DNA from: an uncultured Bacteroidales bacterium
GTDB taxonomy: Bacteria > Bacteroidota > Bacteroidia > Bacteroidales > Muribaculaceae
Direction of reading: 5' to 3'
DNA length: 62,989 bases
Assembly: GCA_902768435.1 (NCBI GenBank)
Contig: CACXLJ010000011.1
Coordinates: 1 to 62,989, forward strand
A program made the translations under genes and the position numbers. Below the pieces are notes generated by a model. That model searched no databases and was not told the DNA's origin. It saw only the letters and a list, made by a program, of their open reading frames with translations. Below are positions 55,533-62,989 of this stretch, in pieces. Within the stretch, counting starts at the first letter, position 1. Each line of letters begins with the position of its first letter.

Positions 55533-55569
55533 AAAAGTTGCAGCAAAAGTTTGTTTTGCTGCAACTTTT
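55533..55569. terminator. Terminator after the Tricorn-type gene
   Basis: AAAAGTTGCAGCAAAA (55533-55548) and TTTTGCTGCAACTTTT (55554-55569) are a perfect 16-bp inverted repeat with a 5-nt loop. It could stop transcription from both sides. Confidence 0.85.
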
Positions 55570-55580
55570 GTATAAATTTG
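55550..55580 (+). promoter_or_regulatory. Promoter of the plug-domain lipoprotein, nested in the terminator
   Basis: TTTG (55550-55553), 19-nt spacer, TAAATTTG (55573-55580): a full consensus match. The -33 box lies in the loop of the preceding terminator and its spacer covers the right arm. Confidence 0.65.
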
Positions 55581-55623
55581 TGACATAAACCCAAGATTGT
55601 CTAACTTTTTAATTGTTTGACTC

Positions 55624-56034
55624 ATGAAGAAGCTGTTTCTGCTACTAATATCGATGATTTGTTTGGCCAGTTGTTATGATACGGGCCAGCTGGCAGTGCC
55701 CGGTGCAAACAAGGCCGTTACAAGCTTTGCCCAGCTCATCGAGGGAAGCGAAGCCGGTGTGCTCATCAATTCGCTCGGACAGCCTGGCGCGTCGCCCTCG
55801 ATACTCATTCGCGGCATTAACTCGATTAATGCCAGCACCGAACCGCTCTATATTGTCGACGGAATGCGATACAGTGGTCCGTTGAGCATGCTCAACCCTA
55901 ACGACATAGAGTCGGTCAAGGTGCTGAAAAATCCCAACGAAACCTCGATCTACGGCATTCAGGGCGCTAATGGCGTTGTGGTCATTACAACCAAGAAGGG
56001 TGGGGTGCCAAAGCAAAACAGTAACGACAAGTGA
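55624..56034 (+). CDS. Stand-alone TonB plug-domain lipoprotein
   Basis: A 136-residue lipoprotein (lipobox LASC, C17). Residues 32-125 are a TonB-dependent-receptor plug that closely tracks the plug of the SusC protein encoded 650 bp downstream: GQPGASPSILIRGINSINA, PLYIVDGMRY, LNPNDIESVKVLKNP and GANGVVVITTKKG. There is no CarboxypepD-like domain before it and no barrel after it. It has its own signal, promoter and stop, so it looks like a small complete gene rather than a broken receptor. It may be surface- or periplasm-anchored and bind a TonB or SusC/SusD partner; function unknown. Confidence 0.75.
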   Translation: MKKLFLLLISMICLASCYDTGQLAVPGANKAVTSFAQLIEGSEAGVLINSLGQPGASPSILIRGINSINASTEPLYIVDGMRYSGPLSMLNPNDIESVKVLKNPNETSIYGIQGANGVVVITTKKGGVPKQNSNDK

Positions 56035-56116
56035 TGGCAGATGAAAAGTTGGCACCGAGCAGTAATATTTTCTTATTCTTTTGCCACAAATTGCCAAATT
56101 GGCGATAAATAATGGG

Positions 56117-56143
56117 CACATGTTTCGGGGCATGTGTTTTTTT
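56117..56143 (+). terminator. Weak terminator after the plug-domain gene
   Basis: CACATG (56117-56122 region) pairs with CATGTG (56131-56136) with an 8-nt loop, followed by seven T. The stem is short. Confidence 0.45.
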
Positions 56144-56426
56144 GTGCATTTTTTGACCAAAATCAATGGGTAAAACACTAAATTATGCGTGCTGCATGAA
56201 TGTATTTAAGTTAATTATTTGTTGATTTTAACAATTGGTTCTATGGGTGTGGCTTTTGATGTTGTGTAATGGCTGTTTTTTGTTGCTGATTGATAATTAT
56301 TTATATTATATTTTTAAAATTATTTCATTTTTTTAAAATAATTAAGAAATTCATTTTTGAATGTTCTTAAATGGACCACAAAGGTTAAAGTTTGACGAAA
56401 ATGACTCTTTTTTATAATTAAATGAT

Positions 56427-56434
56427 TAAATTTG
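56427..56434 (+). promoter_or_regulatory. Candidate -7 element of susC/susD
   Basis: TAAATTTG fits TAnnTTTG. No TTTG is found at 19-21 nt upstream (T-rich only). The predicted start near 56440 leaves an untranslated leader of about 250 nt. Confidence 0.4.
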
Positions 56435-56688
56435 CAACGAAAAATATTGTAATAATTTACTGTTTGACGATGAACTGCTCCTGTGTTAAGAATATTTCAC
56501 TATTCGAAGGCACCCTGAACAATGTTGTTTCGGCAACATATTGATATGAAAATTTAACCAGAAAAACATTATTGTGTTAACTCCTACTTGAATCTAATAT
56601 ATTAATAATGTATATAATAGAGGCAAGTTTATGAGTGACAATATGTTGGAAGCGTAAATTTACTTTTTTTTATTAAATATTTTTTTAT

Positions 56689-59600
56689 ATGAAAAAGTTG
56701 TTTCTACTTTTAATGACAGTGTGCTCTTTTGCGTTCACGGCCATGGCCGACAGAACCGTTCAAGGGCAAGTGACTGATGCTGCAACAGGTGAACCTCTGA
56801 TTGGTGCAACTGTACAGCCAGTAGGTCGTGGACAAGGTGTTGCAACCGACATCGACGGAGCCTTTACGCTCAAAGTCCCCGACAATGTGAGTTATCTCAA
56901 CGTTTCATACGTAGGCTACAAGGCCCAGCAGGTTGCTGTAGCTAACTATGTTAACGTTGCGCTTGAGGCAGAGAACACCACCTTCGACGAAGTGATTGTG
57001 GTGGCCTACGGTACTTCGAAGAAAACAAGCTTCACCGGTTCGGCTCAAGCAGTGTCTAACAAGAAGATCGAGACTCGTCCTATCACGAGTGCCACCAAGG
57101 CCCTTGAGGGTAACGTGGGTGGTATTCAGGTAGGTGGTAGCTCGGGTCAACCTGGTGCCGCACCAGCCATTCGCATTCGTGGTTTCGGCTCAATCAATGC
57201 CGACAACAACCCCTTGTATGTGGTTGATGGTATTCCCTACGACGGTAACTTGAGCGATATCAACCCCAACGATATCGAATCGATGACCGTGTTGAAGGAT
57301 GCATCGGCAGCTGCTCTGTATGGTGCCCGTGGTGCTAACGGTGTTATCATGATTCAAACCAAGCGTGGTTCTGAAGGTCGCACTAATGTGACCTGGCGTT
57401 CTACCGTGGGTTGGTCAAACCGTGCTACCCCTCGCTATGAGACCGTGGGCCAGAAAGATTTCGTTCAACTTTACTACGAAGGTTTGTTAAGCTACTTCGA
57501 ACTCGATAATGGCATGGATCGTGCAACTTCTGAAGCATATTCTCAGTACTATCTGGGTGACGAGCTTGGCGGTGAGTTGTACAACCCCTTCAAGAACTAC
57601 ACATGGGACAACATCATTGACCCCGCAACCGGCATGGTTCGTGCTGATGCCCAGAGTGTGTGGAATGAAGACTGGTATGATTCTGTAGTTCGCAGTAGCG
57701 CTTTCCGTCACGAGCATGTGTTCTCGGTGAATGGTGGTTCTGCCAAGACCCGTTTCATGTTCTCTCTTGGTTATCTGAATGAAGATGGCTTCCTAAAGAC
57801 TACAAGCTTTGAACGCTACAGTGCCCGTGCTAATGTCGACACTCAGGTGAACGACTGGTTTGCAGCCAACATCAATACTTCGCTGGCTCACTCTACCAGC
57901 AACTTCAGTGACTATGATGACACTGCTTACAGTAACCCCTGGTTCACTGCTCAGTTCATCAACCCCTTGTTCCCTGTTTATCTGAAAGATGAGAATGGTA
58001 ATAATGTACTTGACAAAGATGGTAATCGTCAGTATGACTGGGGTGAGACAACTCGTCCTGGTAACTTGAACGACTTCAACTCTCTGGGTATGCTTCTCAT
58101 GGATAAGGCAAAAAATGTTCGCGATGTTGCCGGTCTTCGCACTGGTGTCGTGTTTGGTAGCGACCTCGAGAAATATGGCTGGCGTCAGGGTATCAAGTTT
58201 GCTGTTAACTTTGGTATGGACTATACAACTCGCAACCGCATGATGTATATGAACTCACAGCACGGTAACCAAGCCAACGCTGGCGGTCTGCTCTACAAGT
58301 ACAACTATCGCACTCAGAGCTATACCTTCAACCAGTTGCTCACTTGGAACCGCACCTTCAACGGTGTTCATAACATCGACTTCCTCCTTGGTCACGAGTG
58401 GTATGCTTATAAGTACAATTTCCTCCAGGCAGGTAAGAGCAATCTCGTTGATGGCATCTATGAACTTCGTCCTGGTACATCACTTCAAGTTGCCGACTCT
58501 TATCAGATTGACTATCGCATCAACTCATTCTTGAGCCGCTTCAACTATAATTACGATAACCGTTACTATCTGTCGGCTTCTATTCGTAGTGATGCTTCTT
58601 CTCGCTTCCACAAAGATCATCACACAGGTGTGTTCTGGTCGTTGGGTGCTAACTGGCGTGTTTCGAGCGAGTCCTTCATGAAAGACATCGACTGGATCCA
58701 CAACCTCAGCGTTAAGGTGAGCTATGGTGAGCAGGGTAACGATAACCTCGGTACCTACTATGCTTGGCAGCAGCTCTATGACCTTGAATATGCTAATGCC
58801 AACAATGTTGGTGCATTTGTTTCTTCACTTGAAAACCGCGAAGTGTCTTGGGAAAAGAACTCTAACCTGAATGCAGGTTTCGAGGCTGCGTTCCTTGATG
58901 GTCGTATTCGTGTTGACTTCGAGTACTTCTATAAGAAGACCACCGACATGCTCCTTAACTTCCCCATGGCTCTCTCTACAGGCTTCCTGGGTTACCTCGA
59001 CAATGTAGGTAACATGCGCAACACTGGTTTCGAACTCAACTTGGGCTTCACACCTGTTCGTACTCAGGACTTCGAGTGGAACCTGAACTTGATGTTGAAC
59101 AAGACAAACAACAAGGTTCTGAAACTTACAGGTGACTCTCCTGAAATCATTAGCGGTAACCGTGTGATTAAGGAAGGCATGCCCATCTACACTTACTACA
59201 TGGCCAAGAGTGCAGGCGTTGATCCCGAAACAGGTAATCGTCTCTATTGGGCTTACAAAGATGAAGATGGCAATGAGGTTGAAGAATACAAGACTGATGA
59301 CTACTACACCGCACTTGACAACAAGTACTATCAGGGTAGCCGTATTCCTAAACTGTATGGTAGTATTGGTACCGACCTCACCTGGAAGGGCCTGAGCCTC
59401 TCTGTTCTGACTACTTACTCGCTGGGTGGCAAGATTTATGATACTGTCTATGCTGGTCTCATGATGGGATTGGGCAACGCAAACTCTACATTCCATAAAG
59501 ATGCTTTGAAGCGTTGGCGCAATCCTGGTGATGTCACCGATGTTCCTCGTATCCAACTCGACGACTATCGTGGCACGATGGAAGCCGCAAGTGATGCTTA

Positions 59601-59835
59601 TCTGATTGATGCTTCTTACTTTGCTATCAAGAACATTACACTGTCTTACTCTCTGCCCAAGATATGGATGAACAAACTTGGTATCCAGGGTGCTAAGATC
59701 TTTGCTTCAGGCGACAATATCGCACTCTTCACCCACCTTAAGGGTATGGATCCTCAGTACAACTTCACCGGTGGTACCAACTATGACTACAGTCCCAACA
59801 GGACCTACACAATTGGCGTTGAAGTTAACTTCTAA
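56689..59835 (+). CDS. susC: SusC/RagA-family TonB-dependent outer-membrane receptor
   Basis: A 1048-residue receptor with a signal peptide (residues 1-20). Residues 23-100 are the CarboxypepD-regulatory-like domain (VQGQVTDAATGEPLIGATV), 105-230 the plug (TSFTGSAQAVSNKKI, RIRGFGSINADNNPLYVVDG, GANGVIMIQTKRG), and the rest a 22-strand barrel ending in TYTIGVEVNF with the C-terminal aromatic. With SusD it imports glycans or peptides, powered by TonB. Codon use leans strongly to T-ending codons such as GCT, GGT and CGT compared with neighbouring genes, which suggests high expression. No glycan enzyme or regulator follows it, so the substrate is unknown. Confidence 0.95.
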   Translation: MKKLFLLLMTVCSFAFTAMADRTVQGQVTDAATGEPLIGATVQPVGRGQGVATDIDGAFTLKVPDNVSYLNVSYVGYKAQQVAVANYVNVALEAENTTFDEVIVVAYGTSKKTSFTGSAQAVSNKKIETRPITSATKALEGNVGGIQVGGSSGQPGAAPAIRIRGFGSINADNNPLYVVDGIPYDGNLSDINPNDIESMTVLKDASAAALYGARGANGVIMIQTKRGSEGRTNVTWRSTVGWSNRATPRYETVGQKDFVQLYYEGLLSYFELDNGMDRATSEAYSQYYLGDELGGELYNPFKNYTWDNIIDPATGMVRADAQSVWNEDWYDSVVRSSAFRHEHVFSVNGGSAKTRFMFSLGYLNEDGFLKTTSFERYSARANVDTQVNDWFAANINTSLAHSTSNFSDYDDTAYSNPWFTAQFINPLFPVYLKDENGNNVLDKDGNRQYDWGETTRPGNLNDFNSLGMLLMDKAKNVRDVAGLRTGVVFGSDLEKYGWRQGIKFAVNFGMDYTTRNRMMYMNSQHGNQANAGGLLYKYNYRTQSYTFNQLLTWNRTFNGVHNIDFLLGHEWYAYKYNFLQAGKSNLVDGIYELRPGTSLQVADSYQIDYRINSFLSRFNYNYDNRYYLSASIRSDASSRFHKDHHTGVFWSLGANWRVSSESFMKDIDWIHNLSVKVSYGEQGNDNLGTYYAWQQLYDLEYANANNVGAFVSSLENREVSWEKNSNLNAGFEAAFLDGRIRVDFEYFYKKTTDMLLNFPMALSTGFLGYLDNVGNMRNTGFELNLGFTPVRTQDFEWNLNLMLNKTNNKVLKLTGDSPEIISGNRVIKEGMPIYTYYMAKSAGVDPETGNRLYWAYKDEDGNEVEEYKTDDYYTALDNKYYQGSRIPKLYGSIGTDLTWKGLSLSVLTTYSLGGKIYDTVYAGLMMGLGNANSTFHKDALKRWRNPGDVTDVPRIQLDDYRGTMEAASDAYLIDASYFAIKNITLSYSLPKIWMNKLGIQGAKIFASGDNIALFTHLKGMDPQYNFTGGTNYDYSPNRTYTIGVEVNF

Positions 59836-59859
59836 TTTAATGAAAGGAGACACATTACA

Positions 59860-61428
59860 ATGAAAAAAATTATATATGCTTTTATAGCAATAAGTGGACT
59901 TCTCTCGTTGAGCGCTTGCTCCGAAGATAGTCTGATTACCGATCCGACCGATAGCATCTCGAAGGATGCTATGATGGAAGACGGCCAGCATGCACTGGTT
60001 TCGCTCAATGGTATCTATCGTTCGATGTACACTCCCGGATGGTCAACTGAATTTAATATCCACCAGTGCTTTGGTATCAGTGCCTACAATCTGGCTGCTG
60101 AACTTATGGGCGACGACCTCATGATGGGAGCCGCTGGTTCAGGCTGGTTCTGGTATGATGCAACTTACAATGTGAAGGGTCGTTTTACCAGCGATGGTTG
60201 GCGTTCTTATGACTTGTGGAATGCACACTACAAATGGATTGCTAATGCCAACTATATCCTCGCTGCCGAGGAGACTATGGGTGGAGATGTTGATGCCAAG
60301 AACTATGCAATAGGTCAGGCATACGCTATCCGTGGTTACAGCTATTTCATGCTTGCTCAGTGGTTTGCTCGCACCTATAAGGGTCACGAAACTGAAAAGT
60401 GTGTTCCTCTGTACACAGAGCCCACTTTTAAGGAAACCACTGGTCAACCTCGCGCTACTGTTGCCGATGTTTACAAGCAGATTGATGAGGACCTCAATAA
60501 GGCAGTTGCTCTGCTCAAGGGCCTTCCCCAACAACATCCCTCACACATGAGCTATTCTGTGGTTCAGGGTATCCGTGCTCGTGTTGCTCTTGTTAAAGAA
60601 GACTGGGCAACCGCTGAGGCTGCTGCTGAAGAGGCTATCAACTACACTTCAGCCCAGATTGCCGATGTGAAGGACTTTATTGGTCTTAACAATGTTTCAG
60701 CTCCTAATGTGATGTGGGGTGCTGAGGTTATAGCTGACCAAGCAAGCGGTTACGCTTCGCTCTATGCACACATGGACACTTGTGCAAGCTATGGCACACG
60801 TGCTCCCAAGATGTGTACTGCTTCACTTTACGATAAAATGTCTGACACCGATGATCGTAAAGAGGCTTGGTTCCCGTCACTTGACGATTGGAGTGAAACT
60901 CCTAGTGCTTTTATTCCTGCTAAGTGGCGTGGTGCTCACCTGCAGCGCAAAATGGTCTTCAGCGATCCTGCTCAGTGGCTTGGCGACTACATCTGGATGC
61001 GTGTTGAGGAAATGTACTTAACTGCAGCCGAAGCTGAATGTCGTCAGGGTAAAGAAGGCGAAGCAAAGGATCACTTGATGGCTCTCATGGCTCATCGTGA
61101 TGTTAACTACGATTGCAGTAGTAAAACTGGTAATGCTCTTGGTGCACTCACAAGTGATGTGACTGGTTCGCTTCTCGAGGAGATTATTCTCCAACGCCGT
61201 ATTGAGCTTTGGGGTGAATTTGGTCGTGTATTCGATATCAAGCGACTCAAACAAGGTTTTGTTCGTCCTTCTTCTGATGGTTGGGCTGCTGGTTGTAACC
61301 TGCAGGCTCGTCCTGCCACTAAGAATCCTGAGAACTATATGTGGGTTCTCACCATTCCTCAGGCAGAGTTTGACGGAAACAAGAACATGACGCTTGAAAA
61401 CGATCAGAACCCAACTCGAGATGAGTAA
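59860..61428 (+). CDS. susD: SusD/RagB-family outer-membrane lipoprotein
   Basis: A 522-residue lipoprotein (SLSAC, C20). It has the SusD TPR scaffold: AYAIRGYSYFMLAQWFARTY near 150-170, TVADVYKQIDEDLNKAVALL, and the C-terminal EEMYLTAAEAECRQG, IILQRRIELWGEFGRVFDIKRL and PQAEFDGNKNM, all hallmarks of the family. It caps SusC and presents substrate. It starts 24 nt after susC and is followed by a strong terminator. Codon bias matches susC. Confidence 0.95.
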   Translation: MKKIIYAFIAISGLLSLSACSEDSLITDPTDSISKDAMMEDGQHALVSLNGIYRSMYTPGWSTEFNIHQCFGISAYNLAAELMGDDLMMGAAGSGWFWYDATYNVKGRFTSDGWRSYDLWNAHYKWIANANYILAAEETMGGDVDAKNYAIGQAYAIRGYSYFMLAQWFARTYKGHETEKCVPLYTEPTFKETTGQPRATVADVYKQIDEDLNKAVALLKGLPQQHPSHMSYSVVQGIRARVALVKEDWATAEAAAEEAINYTSAQIADVKDFIGLNNVSAPNVMWGAEVIADQASGYASLYAHMDTCASYGTRAPKMCTASLYDKMSDTDDRKEAWFPSLDDWSETPSAFIPAKWRGAHLQRKMVFSDPAQWLGDYIWMRVEEMYLTAAEAECRQGKEGEAKDHLMALMAHRDVNYDCSSKTGNALGALTSDVTGSLLEEIILQRRIELWGEFGRVFDIKRLKQGFVRPSSDGWAAGCNLQARPATKNPENYMWVLTIPQAEFDGNKNMTLENDQNPTRDE

Positions 61429-61460
61429 TATATTCAGGCACTATAAGTACTGAAATTCTT

Positions 61461-61493
61461 AAAAAGGAGTCGCAATTGTGCGGCTCCTTTTTT
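61461..61493 (+). terminator. Terminator after susD
   Basis: AAAAAGGAGTCGCA (61461-61474), loop ATTG, TGCGGCTCCTTTTT (61479-61492): 14-bp stem with one G-U pair and a T run. Confidence 0.9.
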
Positions 61494-61546
61494 ATTTAAT
61501 CAAATGAATAAGTTTGAGTGGCATTAAGTTTGGGGAGGTTGTTTCT

Positions 61547-61575
61547 ATAAAAACAGTGGCAGGACTATGCCTGCC
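61547..61575 (-). terminator. Terminator of tRNA-Arg
   Basis: On the minus strand GGCAGG and CCTGCC (61575-61570 and 61563-61558) form a 6-bp stem, followed by ACTGTTTTT. Confidence 0.65.
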
Positions 61576-61582
61576 GCCCCAG

Positions 61583-61654
61583 TGAACCCGTGGGGAGTCG
61601 AACCCCAATCGAAGGAACCGGAATCCTTTATTCTATCCATTAAACTACGGGTCC
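61583..61654 (-). tRNA. tRNA-Arg (anticodon CCG)
   Basis: A 72-nt cloverleaf on the minus strand. The acceptor GGACCCG pairs with CGGGTTC (one G-U). The D arm is GTTT/GAAT around AATGGATA. The anticodon stem AAGGA/TCCTT holds the loop TTCCGGT with anticodon CCG. The T arm TGGGG/CCCCA encloses TTCGACT. Discriminator A; the 3' CCA is not encoded, as is usual in Bacteroidota. It reads CGG codons. Confidence 0.92.
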
Positions 61655-61872
61655 CAAAGAAAATAGTTTATAAAATCGTGGCAAAATTAGTCAATTTTCA
61701 TTAGCTTTGCAAGTGCAAACGCACATAGATTGCGTTTTTCTCGGCAACCGCCGCTTTTGCATTGAGCCAAAGTCTCTGCTGAGTCAAGTATCGCTACGGA
61801 GTGGTGGAGTTAAGGAGTCTCAGCAATAAATGATGTTGTGTGGTATTACTGTGTGGCTTTGATTACGGTGGC

Positions 61873-61980
61873 ATTAATCCCGTTAGGGATGGGTAGCAAA
61901 AAGGCAGGGGTAGAGCCGTAGGCGTAACCCCTGTGATAAATGCGAAACATGATTATTAGCCCTATTAGGGGCGACAGATG
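61873..61980 (+). repeat. Three-hairpin repeat module, copy A
   Basis: Hairpins in order: ATCCC-GTTA-GGGAT (61877-61890), CAGGGGT/ACCCCTG (61905-61933) and GCCCT-ATTA-GGGGC (61959-61972) followed by GACAG. Copy B at 62766-62870 has the same order with different but self-complementary stems. It lies directly before ung. Confidence 0.75.
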
Positions 61981-61994
61981 TAAATGATAAAGCT

Positions 61995-62657
61995 ATGAAA
62001 GTGAGAATTGATGAATCGTGGAACCGTGCGCTGCAGGCCGAATGGGACAAACCCTATTTTGAGCAGCTCACGCAGTTTGTTCGGGCCGAGTATGGCCGCA
62101 CGCAAGTGTTCCCGCCGGGCAGGCAGATTTTTGCAGCATTCGATGCCACACCGTTCGACGCGGTGAAGGTAGTGATACTGGGGCAGGACCCTTATCACGA
62201 TGTGGGTCAGGCCAACGGGCTGTGCTTCTCGGTGAACGAGGGGCAGCGGTTTCCGCCTTCGTTGCAGAACATCTTCAAGGAGGTGCACGACGACACAGGG
62301 GCTCCCATTCCCGCCAGTGGTGACCTGAGCCGCTGGGCGCGCCAGGGCGTGCTGCTGCTCAATGCCACGCTCACAGTTGAGGCGCACCGTGCGGGTTCGC
62401 ATCAGGGGCATGGCTGGGAAGAGTTCACCGATGCTGCCATAGCGGCTCTCTCGGCTCATCGTGAGCATGTGGTGTTTATCTTGTGGGGCTCCTATGCCAT
62501 TAAAAAGGGCGCAATGATCAACAGGATGAAACATCTGGTGCTCACCTCGCCACATCCGTCGCCACTGTCGGCACATCGCGGCTTCTTTGGCAACCACCAC
62601 TTCTCGCAAGCCAATGCCTACCTGCAGCAGCACGGCATGACACCCATCCAGTGGTAA
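61995..62657 (+). CDS. ung: Uracil-DNA glycosylase
   Basis: A 220-residue family 1 UDG. The water-activating motif GQDPYHD has D65; SVNEGQRFPPSLQNIF and LLLNATLTVEAHRAGSH are the substrate-pocket blocks; HPSPLSAHRGFFG has the catalytic H187. It removes uracil from DNA to start base-excision repair. Length and motifs are normal. It is flanked on both sides by copies of the hairpin repeat. Confidence 0.96.
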   Translation: MKVRIDESWNRALQAEWDKPYFEQLTQFVRAEYGRTQVFPPGRQIFAAFDATPFDAVKVVILGQDPYHDVGQANGLCFSVNEGQRFPPSLQNIFKEVHDDTGAPIPASGDLSRWARQGVLLLNATLTVEAHRAGSHQGHGWEEFTDAAIAALSAHREHVVFILWGSYAIKKGAMINRMKHLVLTSPHPSPLSAHRGFFGNHHFSQANAYLQQHGMTPIQW

Positions 62658-62989
62658 CGCATTGACAGAAGCTTTAAAGACATAAGAACATAAGGCTCAT
62701 AAGGTATCCCGGTTTATTACACACAGATCACTATAAGGATGTAAAACAAAACTATTAGTGTCCGATTAAAAGTCCGTTAGGACTGTCAAGAACCTAGGCA
62801 GGGGTAAAGCCGCAGGCGAGAACCCCTGTCAGTTAGACATATACAACATTAGTCCCGTAGGGACGGCAGAATGTGAATCAAGTTTTTTAACTGTCGCCCC
62901 TGATGGGGCTAATTATATTGAATATCGCCTTAAAACAGGGGTTCTTCGCAATGTTGAGAACAGTTTCAATGCCCTTTGGGCACCGCGCA
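62658..62989. repeat. Repeat-rich end of the window: module copy B and inverted hairpin copy
   Basis: No gene. Copy B: AGTCC-GTTA-GGACT (62771-62784), CAGGGGT/ACCCCTG (62799-62828) and GTCCC-GTA-GGGAC (62852-62864) followed by GGCAG. An inverted copy of the third hairpin is at 62891-62909 (CTGTC then GCCCC-TGAT-GGGGC), and TGCCC-TTT-GGGCA is at 62970-62982. Before 62760 nothing is recognised. Confidence 0.7.

Larger units (their letters stand above)
56035..56688. other. A/T-rich gene-free leader region before susC
   Basis: No coding frame is supported over 654 bp. It contains a weak hairpin with a T run after the plug gene (CACATG 56117-56122, CATGTG 56131-56136), a -7 box at 56427 and, downstream of it, a hairpin ATGTTG/CAACAT (56522-56539). 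A leader of about 250 nt before susC is predicted. Confidence 0.55.
61429..61994. other. Non-coding stretch with tRNA-Arg and repeats
   Basis: No protein gene. It holds the susD terminator, tRNA-Arg(CCG) with its terminator on the minus strand, a relative of the 49105 repeat (61792) and a three-hairpin repeat module (61873-61980) just before ung. Confidence 0.7.

Noticed and set aside
55624..56034. Plug protein as a simple fragment of a broken SusC gene
   Set aside because: It has its own full promoter, lipobox and stop, and no barrel remnants are found in the 650 bp that follow.
61873..61980. An insertion sequence end
   Set aside because: No transposase gene or target-site duplication is seen; the module is palindromic throughout.

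Overview
The window is chromosomal DNA from a member of the Bacteroidota, most likely a gut-type Bacteroidales of the Muribaculaceae/Prevotellaceae kind. The signs are a SusC/SusD pair, BspA-like leucine-rich-repeat proteins with dockerin-like C-termini, Bacteroidota-type promoters (TTTG, 19-20 nt, TAnnTTTG), many Bacteroidales lipoproteins, and a tRNA gene without encoded CCA. I cannot place it to genus from sequence alone. No rRNA, CRISPR array, phage or transposase gene was found.

Region 1 (251-17896) is a run of 13 tightly spaced genes on the + strand, best read as a peptidoglycan salvage locus: a secreted amidase, a tandem glycosyltransferase, a HIT/GalT-like DUF4922 protein, a SpoIID/LytB protein without a signal peptide, an AmpG-like permease with a large periplasmic insert, NamZ exo-muramidase, a FAD/Fe-S D-lactate dehydrogenase-like protein, a DUF5009 membrane protein (candidate MurNAc transporter), MurNAc kinase, MurQ etherase, an SGNH esterase, an iron-sulfur-type flavoprotein and a hexapeptide acetyltransferase. 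The inferred flow is: denuded glycan is trimmed outside by amidase and NamZ; MurNAc or anhydro-muropeptides are imported, phosphorylated and split by MurQ into GlcNAc-6-phosphate and D-lactate; and D-lactate is oxidised by the operon's own dehydrogenase. The glycosyltransferase/DUF4922/SpoIID trio, apparently cytosolic, has no assigned place in this pathway and is the best candidate for something undescribed.

Region 2 (17942-35522) holds a small orphan gene, two large BspA-dockerin surface proteins (18433-22038 and 28770-31799), and between and after them housekeeping and envelope genes: a cysteine-less thioredoxin-fold protein, mnmA, a bifunctional-nuclease protein, a nucleoside-type MFS permease, rsmE, a TPR protein, a flavodiiron protein, a beta-barrel-like protein and a second cysteine-less thioredoxin-fold lipoprotein. 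A 600-bp gene-free stretch (31858-32471) is packed with short unlike hairpins.

Region 3 (35528-48959) has two divergent glycosyltransferase genes, asd, an argB-like gene with altered catalytic motifs, prfB with an intact programmed +1 frameshift, an acyl-CoA synthetase, a CHASE2 membrane protein with a small FecR-like partner, and the minus-strand group parE-coaD-S41 peptidase.

Region 4 (48960-62989) starts with a gene-free stretch that carries a possible minus-strand small RNA. It continues with a six-hairpin-glycosidase-like lipoprotein, a Tricorn-type protease, a stand-alone TonB plug-domain lipoprotein, a SusC/SusD pair with a long leader, tRNA-Arg(CCG), and ung flanked by copies of a palindromic repeat whose stems covary. 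All functions are inferred from motifs read by eye; no database search was run.
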